From contig NC_079485.1 in NCBI RefSeq assembly GCF_026230105.1, forward strand, positions 11,664,872 to 11,728,871: a stretch of 64,000 nucleotides of DNA, in the 5' to 3' direction. Shown piece by piece: positions 46,990-58,585 of the stretch (position 1 is its first letter; every line of letters starts with the position of its first letter). The notes below the pieces were generated by a model. The model worked only from the letters and a program-made list of their open reading frames with translations, searched no databases and had not been told where the DNA came from. This DNA is from Diorhabda sublineata. Taxonomy: Eukaryota > Arthropoda > Insecta > Coleoptera > Chrysomelidae. Made by a program: the position numbers and the translations under genes.

Positions 46990-47640
46990 CCTAACATAGT
47001 ATATGCAATTCCTTGTTTAAATTGTGACAAGTACATTGGTCAGTCGTCGAGGTCGCTCACCAATTGGATAATATCTTACAAAAGCGATTGAAAATTATGT
47101 CCTGATAGGTGTTTATTCCATGCATATCTTTTAGATTTTGAAGAAACCAAATCTGTAAAAGAAATTCAACGCCATTGGCTACCTACTAACTTTATCTACT
47201 CAATGAAATTCAACTTGACTTAACCTTACTATAAAATTACCTTTAAAATTTCAATGTCATTCATAATAAAACTAATAAATATTCAGCTCCATTCGTAACT
47301 ACCTAGTCTATGAAAATTTAATGTCGATCATAATCTAACCAATAAAAATTAACTTTCTATTTCTATAACAACCAGAATCCATATTTTTATTAAGTGTCTA
47401 TTTGAATATTAATTTTTGAATTCCATGAATTTAATGATTTTTAAAAGGAGCAACAAAACTTAATCCCCGCAATTCTTAACTAATTAATGTGATTAATTTT
47501 TATTATTCTTATACTTTATAGATTTTTTGAAATTGTACTTTGACCATAATTTCAGTCCCTGATGATGAATACATAGGTATTCGATTACTTGGAAATATAT
47601 TAGAGTTAGTACACTTTGGTGTTTAATTTTCTTCTTATTT
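46990..47640 (+). mobile_element. Penelope-like retroelement 3' fragment (GIY-YIG endonuclease)
   Basis: The plus strand reads PNIVYAIPCLNCDKYIGQSS then RSLTNWI and, after stops, HAYLLDFEETKSVK, which is the Penelope-type GIY-YIG endonuclease with its CxxC spacer. About 400 bp further on, tttcagtccctgatgatgaa and ggtgtttaatttt match the terminal repeats at 45405-45592. The reverse transcriptase upstream is not readable. Inactive. Confidence 0.72.
47548..47590 (+). other. Hammerhead ribozyme-like motif in a Penelope-type terminal repeat
   Basis: The sequence ctgatgatgaatacataggt continues attcg. CTGATGA fits the 5' core box, and gaatac/gtattc forms a stem with loop atag, but the following box is GATTA instead of GAAA. 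The related site near 45511-45535 has the reverse state: GAAA is intact after the same stem and the first box reads CAGACGA. Neither copy is a complete core. Confidence 0.35.
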
Positions 47641-47870
47641 CATTAATTTCTTATTTTTTAGACCTTTTGTATATGTTTATTCTTCTAAATGTTCTTGATT
47701 TTAGGTCTCTTCTCTTTAGTATTTTTTAATAATTTTTTAAAAGAAATAATTCAAAACGTCAATTTTTATCTTTATCTTTTATTGCAGACAAACAAACTAA
47801 CAGAATAAGTTGAATATTGTTAAAAATGTAGATATTCCATAACAATAAATAATTTATTTTGTAATTAATA

Positions 47871-48829
47871 CCAGGATATATTGAAAAATTCTAAGCCTAC
47901 TATAGAACCAAACAAAATTTCAATCTCAAAATATTTTATTACTCAACATATTCTAGTCTTAATTGGATACATTTATTACAGCGAACCTGTAACGTCTGTA
48001 AACCTTTCAAAAAAAAAAATGTTTCTTCTTGCTCTTCAAACCAGACCTACACAGCTTTTATTACCTCCTCGTTGGAAGAAAACTCACGACCTTCTAAATT
48101 TTTTTTCAGTTGAGAAAAGAGATAATACTCGGACGGAGCCAAATCTGGTGAATAAGGAGGGCGTTCTAGTAATTCAAACCCTAAATCTTGAATTTTTTAC
48201 ATGGCAACATGAGATTTGCGTGCAGGCGCCTTGTTCTGCAAAAACAAAACACCTTTGAATAGCTTTCCGCGTTTTTCCTCTTTAATTTTTTTCCGTAGAG
48301 TGGTCAGTAATGTCGAATAGTAATCTCCAGTTATTGTACTACCCTTATCCAAAATATCAATCATGATTACTCCATGGCAATCCCAAAAACTGAAGCAAGA
48401 ACTTTTGCAGCAGATTTTTATGAACTGCATCGATATTTTCGGGGACTGACACAGAAACTGGCCTTCCCGATCGGTCATTATCTTTAATGGAAAATTTACC
48501 TCTTTTGAGGTTTGCAGTCTAATTTTTCACGGTCGCATACGAAGGACATTGATCACCAAGGGTATTAAGCATATCTTCGTAAATATGCTTACTTCTTAAC
48601 TTTTTTAAATACAGGTAGGTACTTGATGATGACTCGATACTCCAATTTTTCGATTTTCACAATTTCGGTGGACATCTTTTTTCTTTTAATTTATTGCCTA
48701 ACTCTGGTTTACTTCTTTGACGTCAAACTTTACACTGACACTTCTAATAAGTTATTGTTCGTTGCTATGGTAACGCGATATTTTGTTTATGCATGGAACT
48801 AGTCTAGGCTAACTAGATATCAGTATATA

Positions 48830-48833
<4 letters not shown>
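47871..48833 (-). mobile_element. Mariner relic, family A copy 2
   Basis: Starts ccaggatatattgaaaaatt after TA and ends next to a TA tract with a mutated right end (cagtatatactca). Minus-strand pieces read VPFLQNKAPARKSHVAM-like and TITGDYYSTLLTTLRKKIKE, plus HDGRP-region remnants. It has an internal deletion of the central catalytic block relative to copy 3. Inactive. Confidence 0.82.

Positions 48834-48882
<49 letters not shown>
48834..48882. repeat. (TA)n microsatellite abutting mariner copy 2
   Basis: About 48 bp of TA repeats begin at the right end of the mariner. Either the element inserted into an existing TA tract or the tract expanded from its TA target duplication. Confidence 0.92.
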
Positions 48883-48885
<3 letters not shown>

Positions 48886-50116
48886 TATTGTATTTTCAGA
48901 AAGTTTTAATATTAGCTAATTACATTACAAAAAACAAAAGTTTATAAATTTATCCCTTCATAACTGTCAATGAAAAAAATGAGTCCGTGTTTCTAATAAT
49001 AAATTATGGGTCGAATGAATATTTCATGTATTTTCCTCTAAACCATTTAATTTATTCGGTGATGATGGAATGGAAGCACAGCGACATTCTGAAATCAAAC
49101 TAGGAATATATTAAAGTTTCACTGACGTTGGAATCACATTCTATTCTAAAAAAGAAAAAAGTTTCGACGCTGGGGATTTTGTTGGTGTTTAACACTAAAC
49201 GGGTGTTGGCACCTCGAAAAACGTACTAAATCCTTTCCCGGATTTGTAAGCGAGTCCGCGCCTAAGCGCTTCTATGTATGACTGACCATTTATCATCCCT
49301 CACTCCCGAGTCTTTTGCTTCACACCCTTATTTTCACGGAATTTGAACCATCACGGTCGCTCTGCCCTATACTTTGGCATTCCTATATCATACGAAAAGA
49401 TATCATTCCTTTTTATTTGTCTACCTTTATGGAATTTGTCAAAGGCAATAAAGTCGAAACATACAAGGAAAACTGAACATATTAAACGGTAGAATGACAT
49501 ATGCGTAAGTAAGCAATAAAATAAAATTGTATAAAAACACATCGATTTTTTCGGACCTAAATAAAAAAGGACATTCCAGATTTTATAATTTTATTTCCAT
49601 AAATATATAACCGTCAATTCTTAAACAGAAACCTCGAGTAGCATATAATCTGTCATTTTGAATCTATTGAAAAAAGTTTCAGATATATTATCGTTCTGAA
49701 CAATTGGAAAGGAACATGATCTAATAACTCAAATGAGGCTTCAAATAAATAAGAGCAGTAAAGGTGCAGTTACAAAAAGAAACGAATCATCAACAGATAA
49801 TTAAGTGAACTAATTGATGATGGATGCTCGGCTATTTTCATTGAAGTGTCAAAAGATTGATTAACCTATAAAAAACCATTCACAATGTACCAGAAAAATA
49901 TGGGCAGGAGTAATTCCTCATCCTCTCTGCTCTAATCATTGTTATTGGACACTGAGCAATCTTCATTGATTGATAAAAATAGTAGGGTGTTACCCGCCTA
50001 ACAGGAAACTTTTAAAAAAACAATGCTCTAAATTTAATTTCATCTTAAGATCTAGTATCAAGCGATTTTAATGGTAAAGATATACTTGTATATATTTATT
50101 ACTGTAAAAGTATATA
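48883..50116. other. No gene seen
   Basis: AT-rich apart from a GC-richer patch at about 49170-49380 (gtaagcgagtccgcgcctaa) in which I recognise no domain, RNA gene or repeat. Confidence 0.4.
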
Positions 50117-51383
50117 CGAGGATGTATTGATATCTAGTTAGCCTAGACCAGTTTCATGTATAAACTAAATATTAAATTATCATAGCAACGAACAATAACT
50201 TATTAGAAGTGTCAGTGTAAAGTTTGACGTCAAAAAAGTAAATCAGAGCTACGCAATAAATTTAAAAAAAAAAGATGTCCACCGAAATTGTGAAAATCGA
50301 AAAATTTGAGTATCGAGCTATCATCAAGTACCTGTATTTAAAAGGGTTAAGATGTAAGGAGATTTACGAAGATATGCTTAATATCCTTGGTGATCAATGG
50401 ACTCCGTATGTGACCGTGAAAAATTGGAATGCAAGCTTGAAAAGAGGTAAATTTTCCATTGAAGTTGATTCGACCGATCGGAAAGGCCAGTTTTTGTGTC
50501 AGTCCCCGAAAATATCGATGCAGTTCATGACATGATTTTATCAGACCGTCGAATTGGGCTTAAACAGATATCTGAAGCACTGAATATTTCATACAAACGC
50601 GTTATTATATAGTTCTCGTCAATTTGGACATGAGAAAAATTGCTGCAAAGTGGATCCCCAAATATTTGAATGTTGACCAAAAGCGTGCAAGGATAAAAGC
50701 ATCACGTTCGATATGTGCTCGATTTAAAAACAGTGTAGACTTCTTAAACCGAATTGTTACTATGGATGAGACTTGGGTACATTTCTACAATCCAGAAACA
50801 AAGCCACAGTCGATGGAATGGCGACACTCTGGTTCTCCAAGACCTAAGAAGTTTCGAGTCCGAAAATCTACTGGAAAAGTTCTTGCTTCAGTTTTTTGGG
50901 ATTGCCATGCATGATTTTATTTTTTAAATAAGGGTATAACAATAACTAGAGATTACTATTCGACATTACTGACAACTCTACGGGAAAAAAATTAAAGAGA
51001 AAAGACGCGGAAAGCTATTCAAAGGTGTTTTGTTTTTGCAGGACGACGCCACTGCACACAAATCTCATGTTGCCATGTAAAAAATTCGTGATTTAGGGTT
51101 TGAACTACTAGAATACCCCCTTTATTCACCAGATTTGGTTCCGTCTGACTATCATCTCTTTCCTCAACTGAAAAAAAGTTCAAAAGGTCGTAAATTTTCT
51201 TCCAACGAAGAGGTAATAAAAGCTGTGGAGGTCTGGTTTGCAGAGCAAGGAGAAACATTTTGAAAGGTCTAGAGACGTTGCAGGTTCGCTGTAATAAATG
51301 TATCCAATTAAGGGAGAATATTTTGAGTAATTGAAATTTTGTTTGACTTTATAGTAGGCAAAGAATTTTTCAATATATCCTCG
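50117..51383 (+). mobile_element. Mariner family A copy 3, the most complete copy
   Basis: A 1267-bp element with ends cgaggatgtattgatatcta and tatatcctcg, flanked by TA. The plus strand encodes most of a DD34D transposase: STEIVKIEKFEYRAIIKYLY with a helix-turn-helix (GDQWTPYVTVKNW), then MILSDRRIGLKQISEALNIS, DMRKIAAKWIPKYLNVDQKR, VTMDETWVHFYNPETKPQS and SGSPRPKKFRVRKSTGKVLA. Frameshifts occur near 50470 and 50935 and stops near 50610 and 50910. The third Asp block (PPLFTRF/YPLYSPDLVPSDYHLF-type) is out of frame. Inactive. Confidence 0.9.
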
Positions 51384-54300
51384 TATTGGTTCTAATTTTC
51401 TAATCATATAATTATATAATTAATCATTAACCGTAAGTAAGAATTTACTTAGATATTTTCAAATTAAATAGAATTATTATGTTTTTAGTAACTTGAACAT
51501 GATTGCGACTTATTCCAATGATGCAAAAAGGCAAGATATCTCGGATATTCCACTTTTCCTGATGATAGGAAAAACTTTTTCTGAAATCTTTGAATATTTG
51601 TTTAAAAAAATTCCATTCGCTACAGCCTTAATATCTCCCTAGTTATAGCTTCTAATTAGTCAGCAAAGACTACCCGATTGTCAAATTAATTGATTAATTG
51701 ACCATACCTTGTAAATAGTTATGTTTTTACGGTAGATAAACTACTTCCGTCTTAACGATGATACTACCTCAACTAGTGTACTAGTTCAAACGATGTTATT
51801 TTCTTCAAGTTTATGGACAAACTTCTTGATTATGGATCGATTGATTACCTTCTATTGATAATTTTGAATGAGATGTTTTTTTTTAAATTTCAAAGAAGAA
51901 TTTAATATTAACATATGAATAAATCCTCAATATACTGTAAAATGAATTCGAGTCAAAAACCACTCTTCACAACCAAAGCTGCAAAGCTATGAAGTACAAC
52001 AGATCAATAGCAAATTTATTTTGTTACTACCAACTGAAAATCCGATAAAAGCCAAAATAAAGTGTGATAAAACCCTTAATCAAACGTAGCAATATCATAA
52101 AAATATCCAAAGGATTTAGCGTGAATGTTGGAATTTCCTTATAAACAGGAGGAAATAACAATTTTTCTGACAAAATGATGATTCACTCTAGAGTTATATG
52201 AGGTGAAAAGTTAAGATTAATCTTTAAAACAAAAAACTATCCAAGACTTTGCAAAAAGTGAAATCAAACATCATCTTTTAGTATTATTAGTGGAATATTT
52301 ACCTATTGTTTAAGGTTCAGAATCCTTTTTCCAAATCATTAACAGCAAGCTTATTCTTTAGGAAAAGCTTCATTTAACTGAGATCCCTTCTAGGGATTTA
52401 ATAGACGGCGCAGATGGTAAAAACGTTGATTTAGTGATTGTGCAAATTCCTTGAACAGCAGTTTCTGAGATTAATGAAAGAATAATTTCAAGAATAGTTC
52501 GAACAACATGTGTGCTACAATAAAGATCAATATTTTGGTACCTTCTCAAATATGTATTAATATTCACCTTACTTTTCACAGTAGCTTGTTAAAAATCATT
52601 ATCACATTGTTCTGCCAACTAAAAGCTAGATTTTCCTATTCCACACTGAAAAGTCAATGGCCTCACATTGAGTCATTTTTTAATTGACAATTGACAATTG
52701 GAGGTATCGGTACAGCGTACCTATTAAAACTAATTTACTAATCACGTATTTACTTTTTAAAACAGTGAGTTGAATAATATTGGTGACTCAATTTGACACC
52801 AGGTCTGCACTCAAGTATGAAAATGTCTTAGTTATTTTAGATATAGTGAGAAGTCTTTAGATTCTGATACACCAGAGATTTTGAAGCTTGTACGTCAGTA
52901 ATTAAGTTGACTTATTCATTAATCGATACACGAAGCAAATATATGAGAAACACTAGTGAGCGTTAGATCAAAATTAATAGATACAGTAGATGTAGTCAAA
53001 GATGAAACTGGAACAGAGAAGGTGAACTTACTAGAGGCAGAATATTTTCTACAAAAAGACGAACGTAGGGGTGGCATAGTAAATTTTTGGGTTGTCTAGT
53101 AGCTTGTGACGTTGAATTAATTTGAAAAATCGAATGATAAACCATAATGTTCTTTAACTCATCTATTGGTAGTTACACTCTGTAAATGAAATATGGAAGT
53201 GGTAAAAAATAGTTAAATAAGTGAGCTTCAAGTCTTACTCTGACTATCTTAGATTCTGGATATCGAATAGCTGTTAGGTCTTCCGAATAGATATTAAAAT
53301 TATGAAATTAGTACTTATTGTAACAGATGCAAAATTAAACCAATTATGTTTGCAATTATTAAAAACAAAAAGTATGCATAAGCTTATCGGATTTTTTAGT
53401 TGAAGTCATAAGTAAACTACATATTAATGTTATTGGTGACTTTTTTATCATCCAGCAATTTAAAACAATACTTGTCATGAAAATTTATGTGCTGATTCTG
53501 GTTTTCACGTTTCTACGTCAACAAAATTTGAAAAATTTTTATTAGTAGTTTTTTATGAATTAATATAGGTGGCTGGTTAAATAAATGTTAATTCAACTGC
53601 CTAACTCAATTTTTGTCTGTCTAACACAGTAAATGTGGTGTATATCAATTTATAATTGCTATTCAAATAATATATGAGAGATACTTTTTCAATTTTGGCT
53701 TTTTAGATATTTTTTAGCTTAACAAATTGCATGGGTAATATAATCGTCCAACTCCGACATAACCAATTTTATTTTGTTGCCGAGTTCAAAGGAATAAAGA
53801 AAACTGCTTCCAGCCACGTTCCCCACCTCATAATTACTGGTTTAGGTGCCAAAGACATACCGAGTCTTCCTTTATATATCTTCACCCTTACAGTCTTACG
53901 GAAAAATTTCACGAAATTATTAACGAAACCAAACTGATTTCTTATTTTTTCTGCAATTTGTTTTACCTTGTGAATGAGTTGAGATAAAAAATCTATAAAG
54001 TTAACATTTTTTTATGAATACATTTTAGAGAATATTCGTTTGTCTTTGGGTTTCTTGTAATGCGTTTTTTATAGATGTTTCAGTACAATTTTGGTTTTTC
54101 ACACTATATATTTTGATATCATTAACTCTTTATTATCAGTTTCCACTAAAAATGAATACTGATGATACAGATTCTATTACTGGAATATGTGTAGGCAGAG
54201 ACAATTTCCTTGATAACTAAGTTTTTTGATTATAGGTTTACTACCATTAGACCAACGCACATCTAGACTGTTTGACCTGCATTTTTATAAACAAGTTATC

Positions 54301-54530
54301 TTTTTCAGAAAACAAATAAAAACCAAAATTTATCTAGTTTTTGCTACATATACCAGAATTGATCCATTTTCTGCGCCTTTGATCTACTCATAAGAAAAAG
54401 TGGGCAAAAATATGATTTTAATTTTTCAATATTTTATTTATTAATGTTAACCCATTTTCCTAACCATATTCTAGCATTTCTAATGCGTCTTGAAATAAAC
54501 ATCTACAAATCCACTGATGCATCACACATA
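51384..54530. other. No gene seen
   Basis: A 3.1-kb AT-rich stretch. A 68-codon plus-strand frame at 53731-53937 and a 69-codon minus-strand frame at 52370-52579 have no recognisable motif or splice context. No repeat or element recognised. Confidence 0.4.
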
Positions 54531-55309
54531 CGAGGATGTATTGATATCCAGTTAGCCTAGACTAGAACCATGCATAAACAAAATATTGCGTTACCATAAC
54601 AACGAACAATAAATTATTTGAAGTGTCAGTGTAAAGTTTTACGACAAAAAAGTAAACCAGATTTACGCAATAAATTAAAAGAAAAGAGGTGTCCGCCAAA
54701 ATTGTGAAAGTCGAAAAATTTGAGTATCGAGTAATCATCAAGTACCTGTATCTAAAAAGGTTTAGAGGTAAGCAGATTTACGAAGATATGCTTAATACCC
54801 TTGGTAATCAATGTCTTTCGTATGCGACCGTGAAAAATTAGACTGCAAGCTTCAAAAGAGGTAAATTTTCCATTGAAGATGATGACCGATCGGGGAGGCA
54901 AATTTCTGTGTCAGTCCCCGAAAATATCGATGCAGTTCATAAAAACCTGCTGCAAAAGTTCTTGCTTCAGTTTTTAGGGATTGCAATGGAGTTGCCATGC
55001 AAAAAATTCGTGATTTAGGGTTTGAATTACTAGAACACCCCCCTTATTCACCAGATTTAGCTCCGTCCGACTATCATCTCTTTCCTCAACTGAAAAAAAG
55101 TTTGAAAGGTTGTAACTTTTCTTCCAACGAGGAGGTAATAAAAGCTGGAAGTCTGGTTTACAGAGCAAGAAGAAACATTTTTTTTGAAAGGTCTAGAGAC
55201 ATTGCAGGTTCGCTGTAACAAATGTATCCAATTAAGAGGAGAATATGTTGAGTAATAAAATATTTTGTTTGATTCTATAGTAGGCTAAGAATTTTTCAAT
55301 ATATCCTCG
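54531..55309 (+). mobile_element. Mariner relic, family A copy 4, internally deleted
   Basis: Ends cgaggatgtattgatatcca and atatcctcg with TA at both sides; 779 bp. The N-terminal region resembles copy 3 but with stops. Sequence then jumps to VAMQKIRDLGFELLEHPPYS and PDLAPSDYHLFPQLKKSLKG, so the middle third including the first two catalytic Asp is deleted. Confidence 0.88.
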
Positions 55310-55319
55310 TATATCTTCG

Positions 55320-55620
55320 TTACTGGTAATCGCTTGGATCCAGATCAACTTATTCGTAGCTTGCTTGGACCATTGCGGCTGACGGAATGGCGGACTTGTG
55401 ACTAGGTGCGTTATCTTGTTGCAAGAGACATTCCCTGCTAAAGGTTGCATATTGAATTTTTCAGCGTAATGTTTCCTTTCCTTACTCTGTTTGTAGGTCT
55501 CTACATCTGGTGATGGTTTTACGACTCATCCACTGTTACTAATCTCTATACCGCGTTAAGAGACAACTGCAAATGTCTTTACGAGTTTGCTTTTGTGCAT
55601 CTATTATCGTTCGAAATAAT
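55320..55620 (-). pseudogene. Mariner fragment, family E
   Basis: The minus strand reads LLQQDNAPSHKSAIPSAAMV followed by a damaged catalytic motif (VDLDPSDYQ, where PYSPDL is expected just before). It abuts copy 4 of family A directly and faces the other way. Confidence 0.65.
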
Positions 55621-55644
55621 GAACTTTTCTAACTCTAATTTATT

Positions 55645-55950
55645 TTAGTGTCTGTTAGCGGTCGTGGGTGTTTTTATCTGTGCATCACATTCAAATTCAC
55701 GACACGACATATCATATGATACTGCAGATTTTCCCAAAATATCCACTGAATCTTTGTGAATTTGCGTTGAACTCAACTCTTTTAAATGTATTAAATCACC
55801 GCGCGATGCTTGATACAATCTATTTTGATACTGGGATGTGACGTTCTCGAATTCCAGCTGCCACTCTAGGCATGCTTCAACAGGTTCAGACTTATCAGTT
55901 TCTATTGGGAGCCTATCATATATAATAGGATAAATTGTGTAATATCTCAA
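55645..55950 (-). other. Unidentified open frame, 101 codons
   Basis: The frame contains PVEACLEWQLEFENVTSQYQ, then NRLYQASRGDLIHLKELSST and SYDMSCREFECDAQIKTP, with balanced, protein-like composition and no low-complexity stretch. An acceptor-like gatag lies just upstream of RLPIETDKSEP. I do not recognise a family. It could be a terminal exon of an unseen gene or a relic of mobile-element protein. It does not supply the phase needed for an N-terminal RNF220 exon. Confidence 0.3.
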
Positions 55951-56939
55951 TTTATGAATGGGATAATCTTTTATATATTAGGAGTCAATGTAACCTCTAT
56001 CGCGGTAAATCCTAACTGCAAAACTAACGTTAGAAAGAAAATTTCCATAATTATTTTAGACTATAAGAAATTGGTATTGATTGTTTGTGTAAACTATATA
56101 AATCTTAATATTTTCATATAAATCGAATAATCAGTTGTTGGGATATATTATTATAACACTTTATATTTTCCAAACAAATTGAATGGTAATCATCAACATG
56201 CATCATGAATATCAATTCATCACCATAAGTATATTTCGAATCTTCAGCCGAACGTTGGATAATTTTTAATCAACGACAAGTTTATGTTTCTTGATTTCGG
56301 TCTAAATGCTTTATTGATAACGGTAACTATTGTTGGTTTTCATCAATTGTTGTCAATTAACGTTATTTTAAAATTACACGAACACATACGATTCGTACTG
56401 GCCACGACCTTAAAAAAACCTCCACAAACGGATGACTTCGTCATTCTCAAGTTTGCGAGGGCTTCAATCTATTTTCAAGAGGTTAGCATGATAGACATTG
56501 AACATTAAGTTTTATCTATTTCATTATAAAATAAAAAAATCAGTGGAAGGAGATGGTGGCGGACATTAGTTTATTTCCTATCAGTGCAAAAACGTGTCGT
56601 AAGCGCTTGCAGTAAATTCCTTTTGATTTGTGACCAAAATCCGGATCGGCTACAAGCGATTGCAAATCTACACAAACCAATTCAAACACACTATCCACAA
56701 GTTTGAATATGTGACACATTGTTGAGTTTTGGCAAGCGTGTGCAAGGGGGTAAACTCATTTGATATGTTTTACAATGTACAGTGTGTGTGTGTGTAAACT
56801 TTTTTCTTTTAAATATCTAACATGTTATTGATTTTCCTAAAAATTATAGACATATTTTGTATACAATGCTCAATAGAAACTCCAAATACTATGTTCGATG
56901 TTTTGACTGTTCAAAAACGTTTTTGTTTGAACTGATATG
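55951..56939. other. No gene seen
   Basis: AT-rich; short frames only, for example 56284-56508 on the plus strand with hydrophobic composition and no motif. Confidence 0.4.
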
Positions 56940-57600
56940 TGAGAACTTGCATTGTCGAAGTGGAGAATGATTCGCCTTCTGCGATTGGTGTCCCTGATTT
57001 GTTCGAACACTTCTGGCAAAAAAATTCTGATGTATTATTCAGAATTGACCGTCCTATGTTGCTATAATGGAACAGTGGCGACATGTCCAGTTATTCCGGA
57101 AAAACAGGCGACCATTTGCTTCGTGCGGGCACAGCTTTTATTCGATTTAGCTCATCTTTATATTCATAGATCTATAATTCGTCGCATGTCACGATCTTAT
57201 AGACGTCTTTTTAAGCACCGCCATTAAATTTTTTGAGCATTTACTCGCACCAATCGAGACGAAATTTTTTTGAGCAATTGTGAAATTATGTGGTATCCAA
57301 CGCGATTAAATCTTTTCGACAGCTATATGTTCATACAATATTGAATGTATGCGAGTGTAACTAATGCCCAAGTATGCCTGAATCTTGCAATATCAGTCTA
57401 CGCTCAGCACGATATTCATCCTGTAGCAAAGTGCGACCACGATTGAATTCGGAATACCGAATACCGAAAGACGGTGGCTCGATATGGTGTTTCATCACCA
57501 AAAGTCGAAGCGAGCTGATCGGTACACTGTTGTTGGATCCACGTTGAAAGTCATGGAAAATTTGTCGAGCAAATTATTTTTTTTTTGGAAAATTGGGAAA
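56940..57600 (-). pseudogene. Mariner relic, family B copy 2
   Basis: The block caccaatcgagacgaaattt at about 57250 and aactaatgcccaagtatgcc at about 57360 match the family B relic at 13780-13850 on the same strand. Reading frames are destroyed on the minus strand; only short mariner-like pieces remain. No clean ends were found. Confidence 0.6.
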
Positions 57601-58570
57601 AATTTCTACATTACATATCGTATAAACTCCTTCTTCATTTATTTATAGAACATTACTCGAGTAGCGGAAGTAAGAACATTTGCTTACAATGAAAATCAAG
57701 CAGCGACTTCAGCGAAATCAGTTACAATGCAGTGATATAGCGGTGTACTCATATATATGTTCTAGCATTTTACTAGAACAATTATAACAGTACATCATTT
57801 ATATCAGGCTTATTATTACCTTCACAACATAAATGAGGCACCTTCGGCAAGGTTAATAAGATCTTAGGTTAATAAATTTGAACGAGAACCACTATGCATA
57901 CGGCTACAGGTTATCTGACGACTGGGTGAAATGCTCAAATATAGGGGGTATTTGTTCCGCAGTAATGCGTAATATTCGGCGTTTGGTCAGTAAAAATTTA
58001 TTGGTTGTGAATTAATAAAAAATAACTGATCAAAGCTTTGTTCTTGTGAATACATTACTTGACAATTTCGAAACTTTTGACACCTTATTCGGACAATTTC
58101 ACCTTGACAGTTTTATAAATGAGCAAAACTACCGTTATTGCTCCTCGGGAAACCTCCAATAAAATTATGGTGGCAGTGGTTGTATTAAGCGGTCCTGGTC
58201 TTATCAGTCATGGTACTGCACTTACGGTTATTGTTTTTTCATACGGGGACAATATTTCCAGACCAAAGCTCATAAATTCTGCTGAATACAATGAGAACAC
58301 TTAATTTCAATTCCATACATTCTACAAACCTTTCCATAGAAATCGTCAGGACCATTTTTACGAAAAAAGTCATCATTAAACAAGAGGGAATTCAAAATAT
58401 TACATCAAACATCTGATAGCGAGTAATTGCATATTTCCGGCTGAGTCTTGAGAAAGTAGAAAAACGCGAAGGAAGATATTTTGATAATGTTTTTTTATTT
58501 TCTATAAATAATTTTCCCATTTTTTGTTTAAAATAAAATGCGTTTCGCATCGATATCTTTTTTATTAGCC
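57601..58570. other. No gene seen
   Basis: No recognised coding sequence. A 61-codon plus-strand frame at 58119-58304 has no known motif and is probably chance or the antisense of an old element. Confidence 0.35.
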
Positions 58571-58585
58571 AAGATATAACGTACT
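58571..58585 (+). repeat. 15-bp target-site duplication, left copy
   Basis: aagatataacgtact occurs here and, identically, at 59639-59653, immediately outside the Penelope-like element. Confidence 0.75.
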
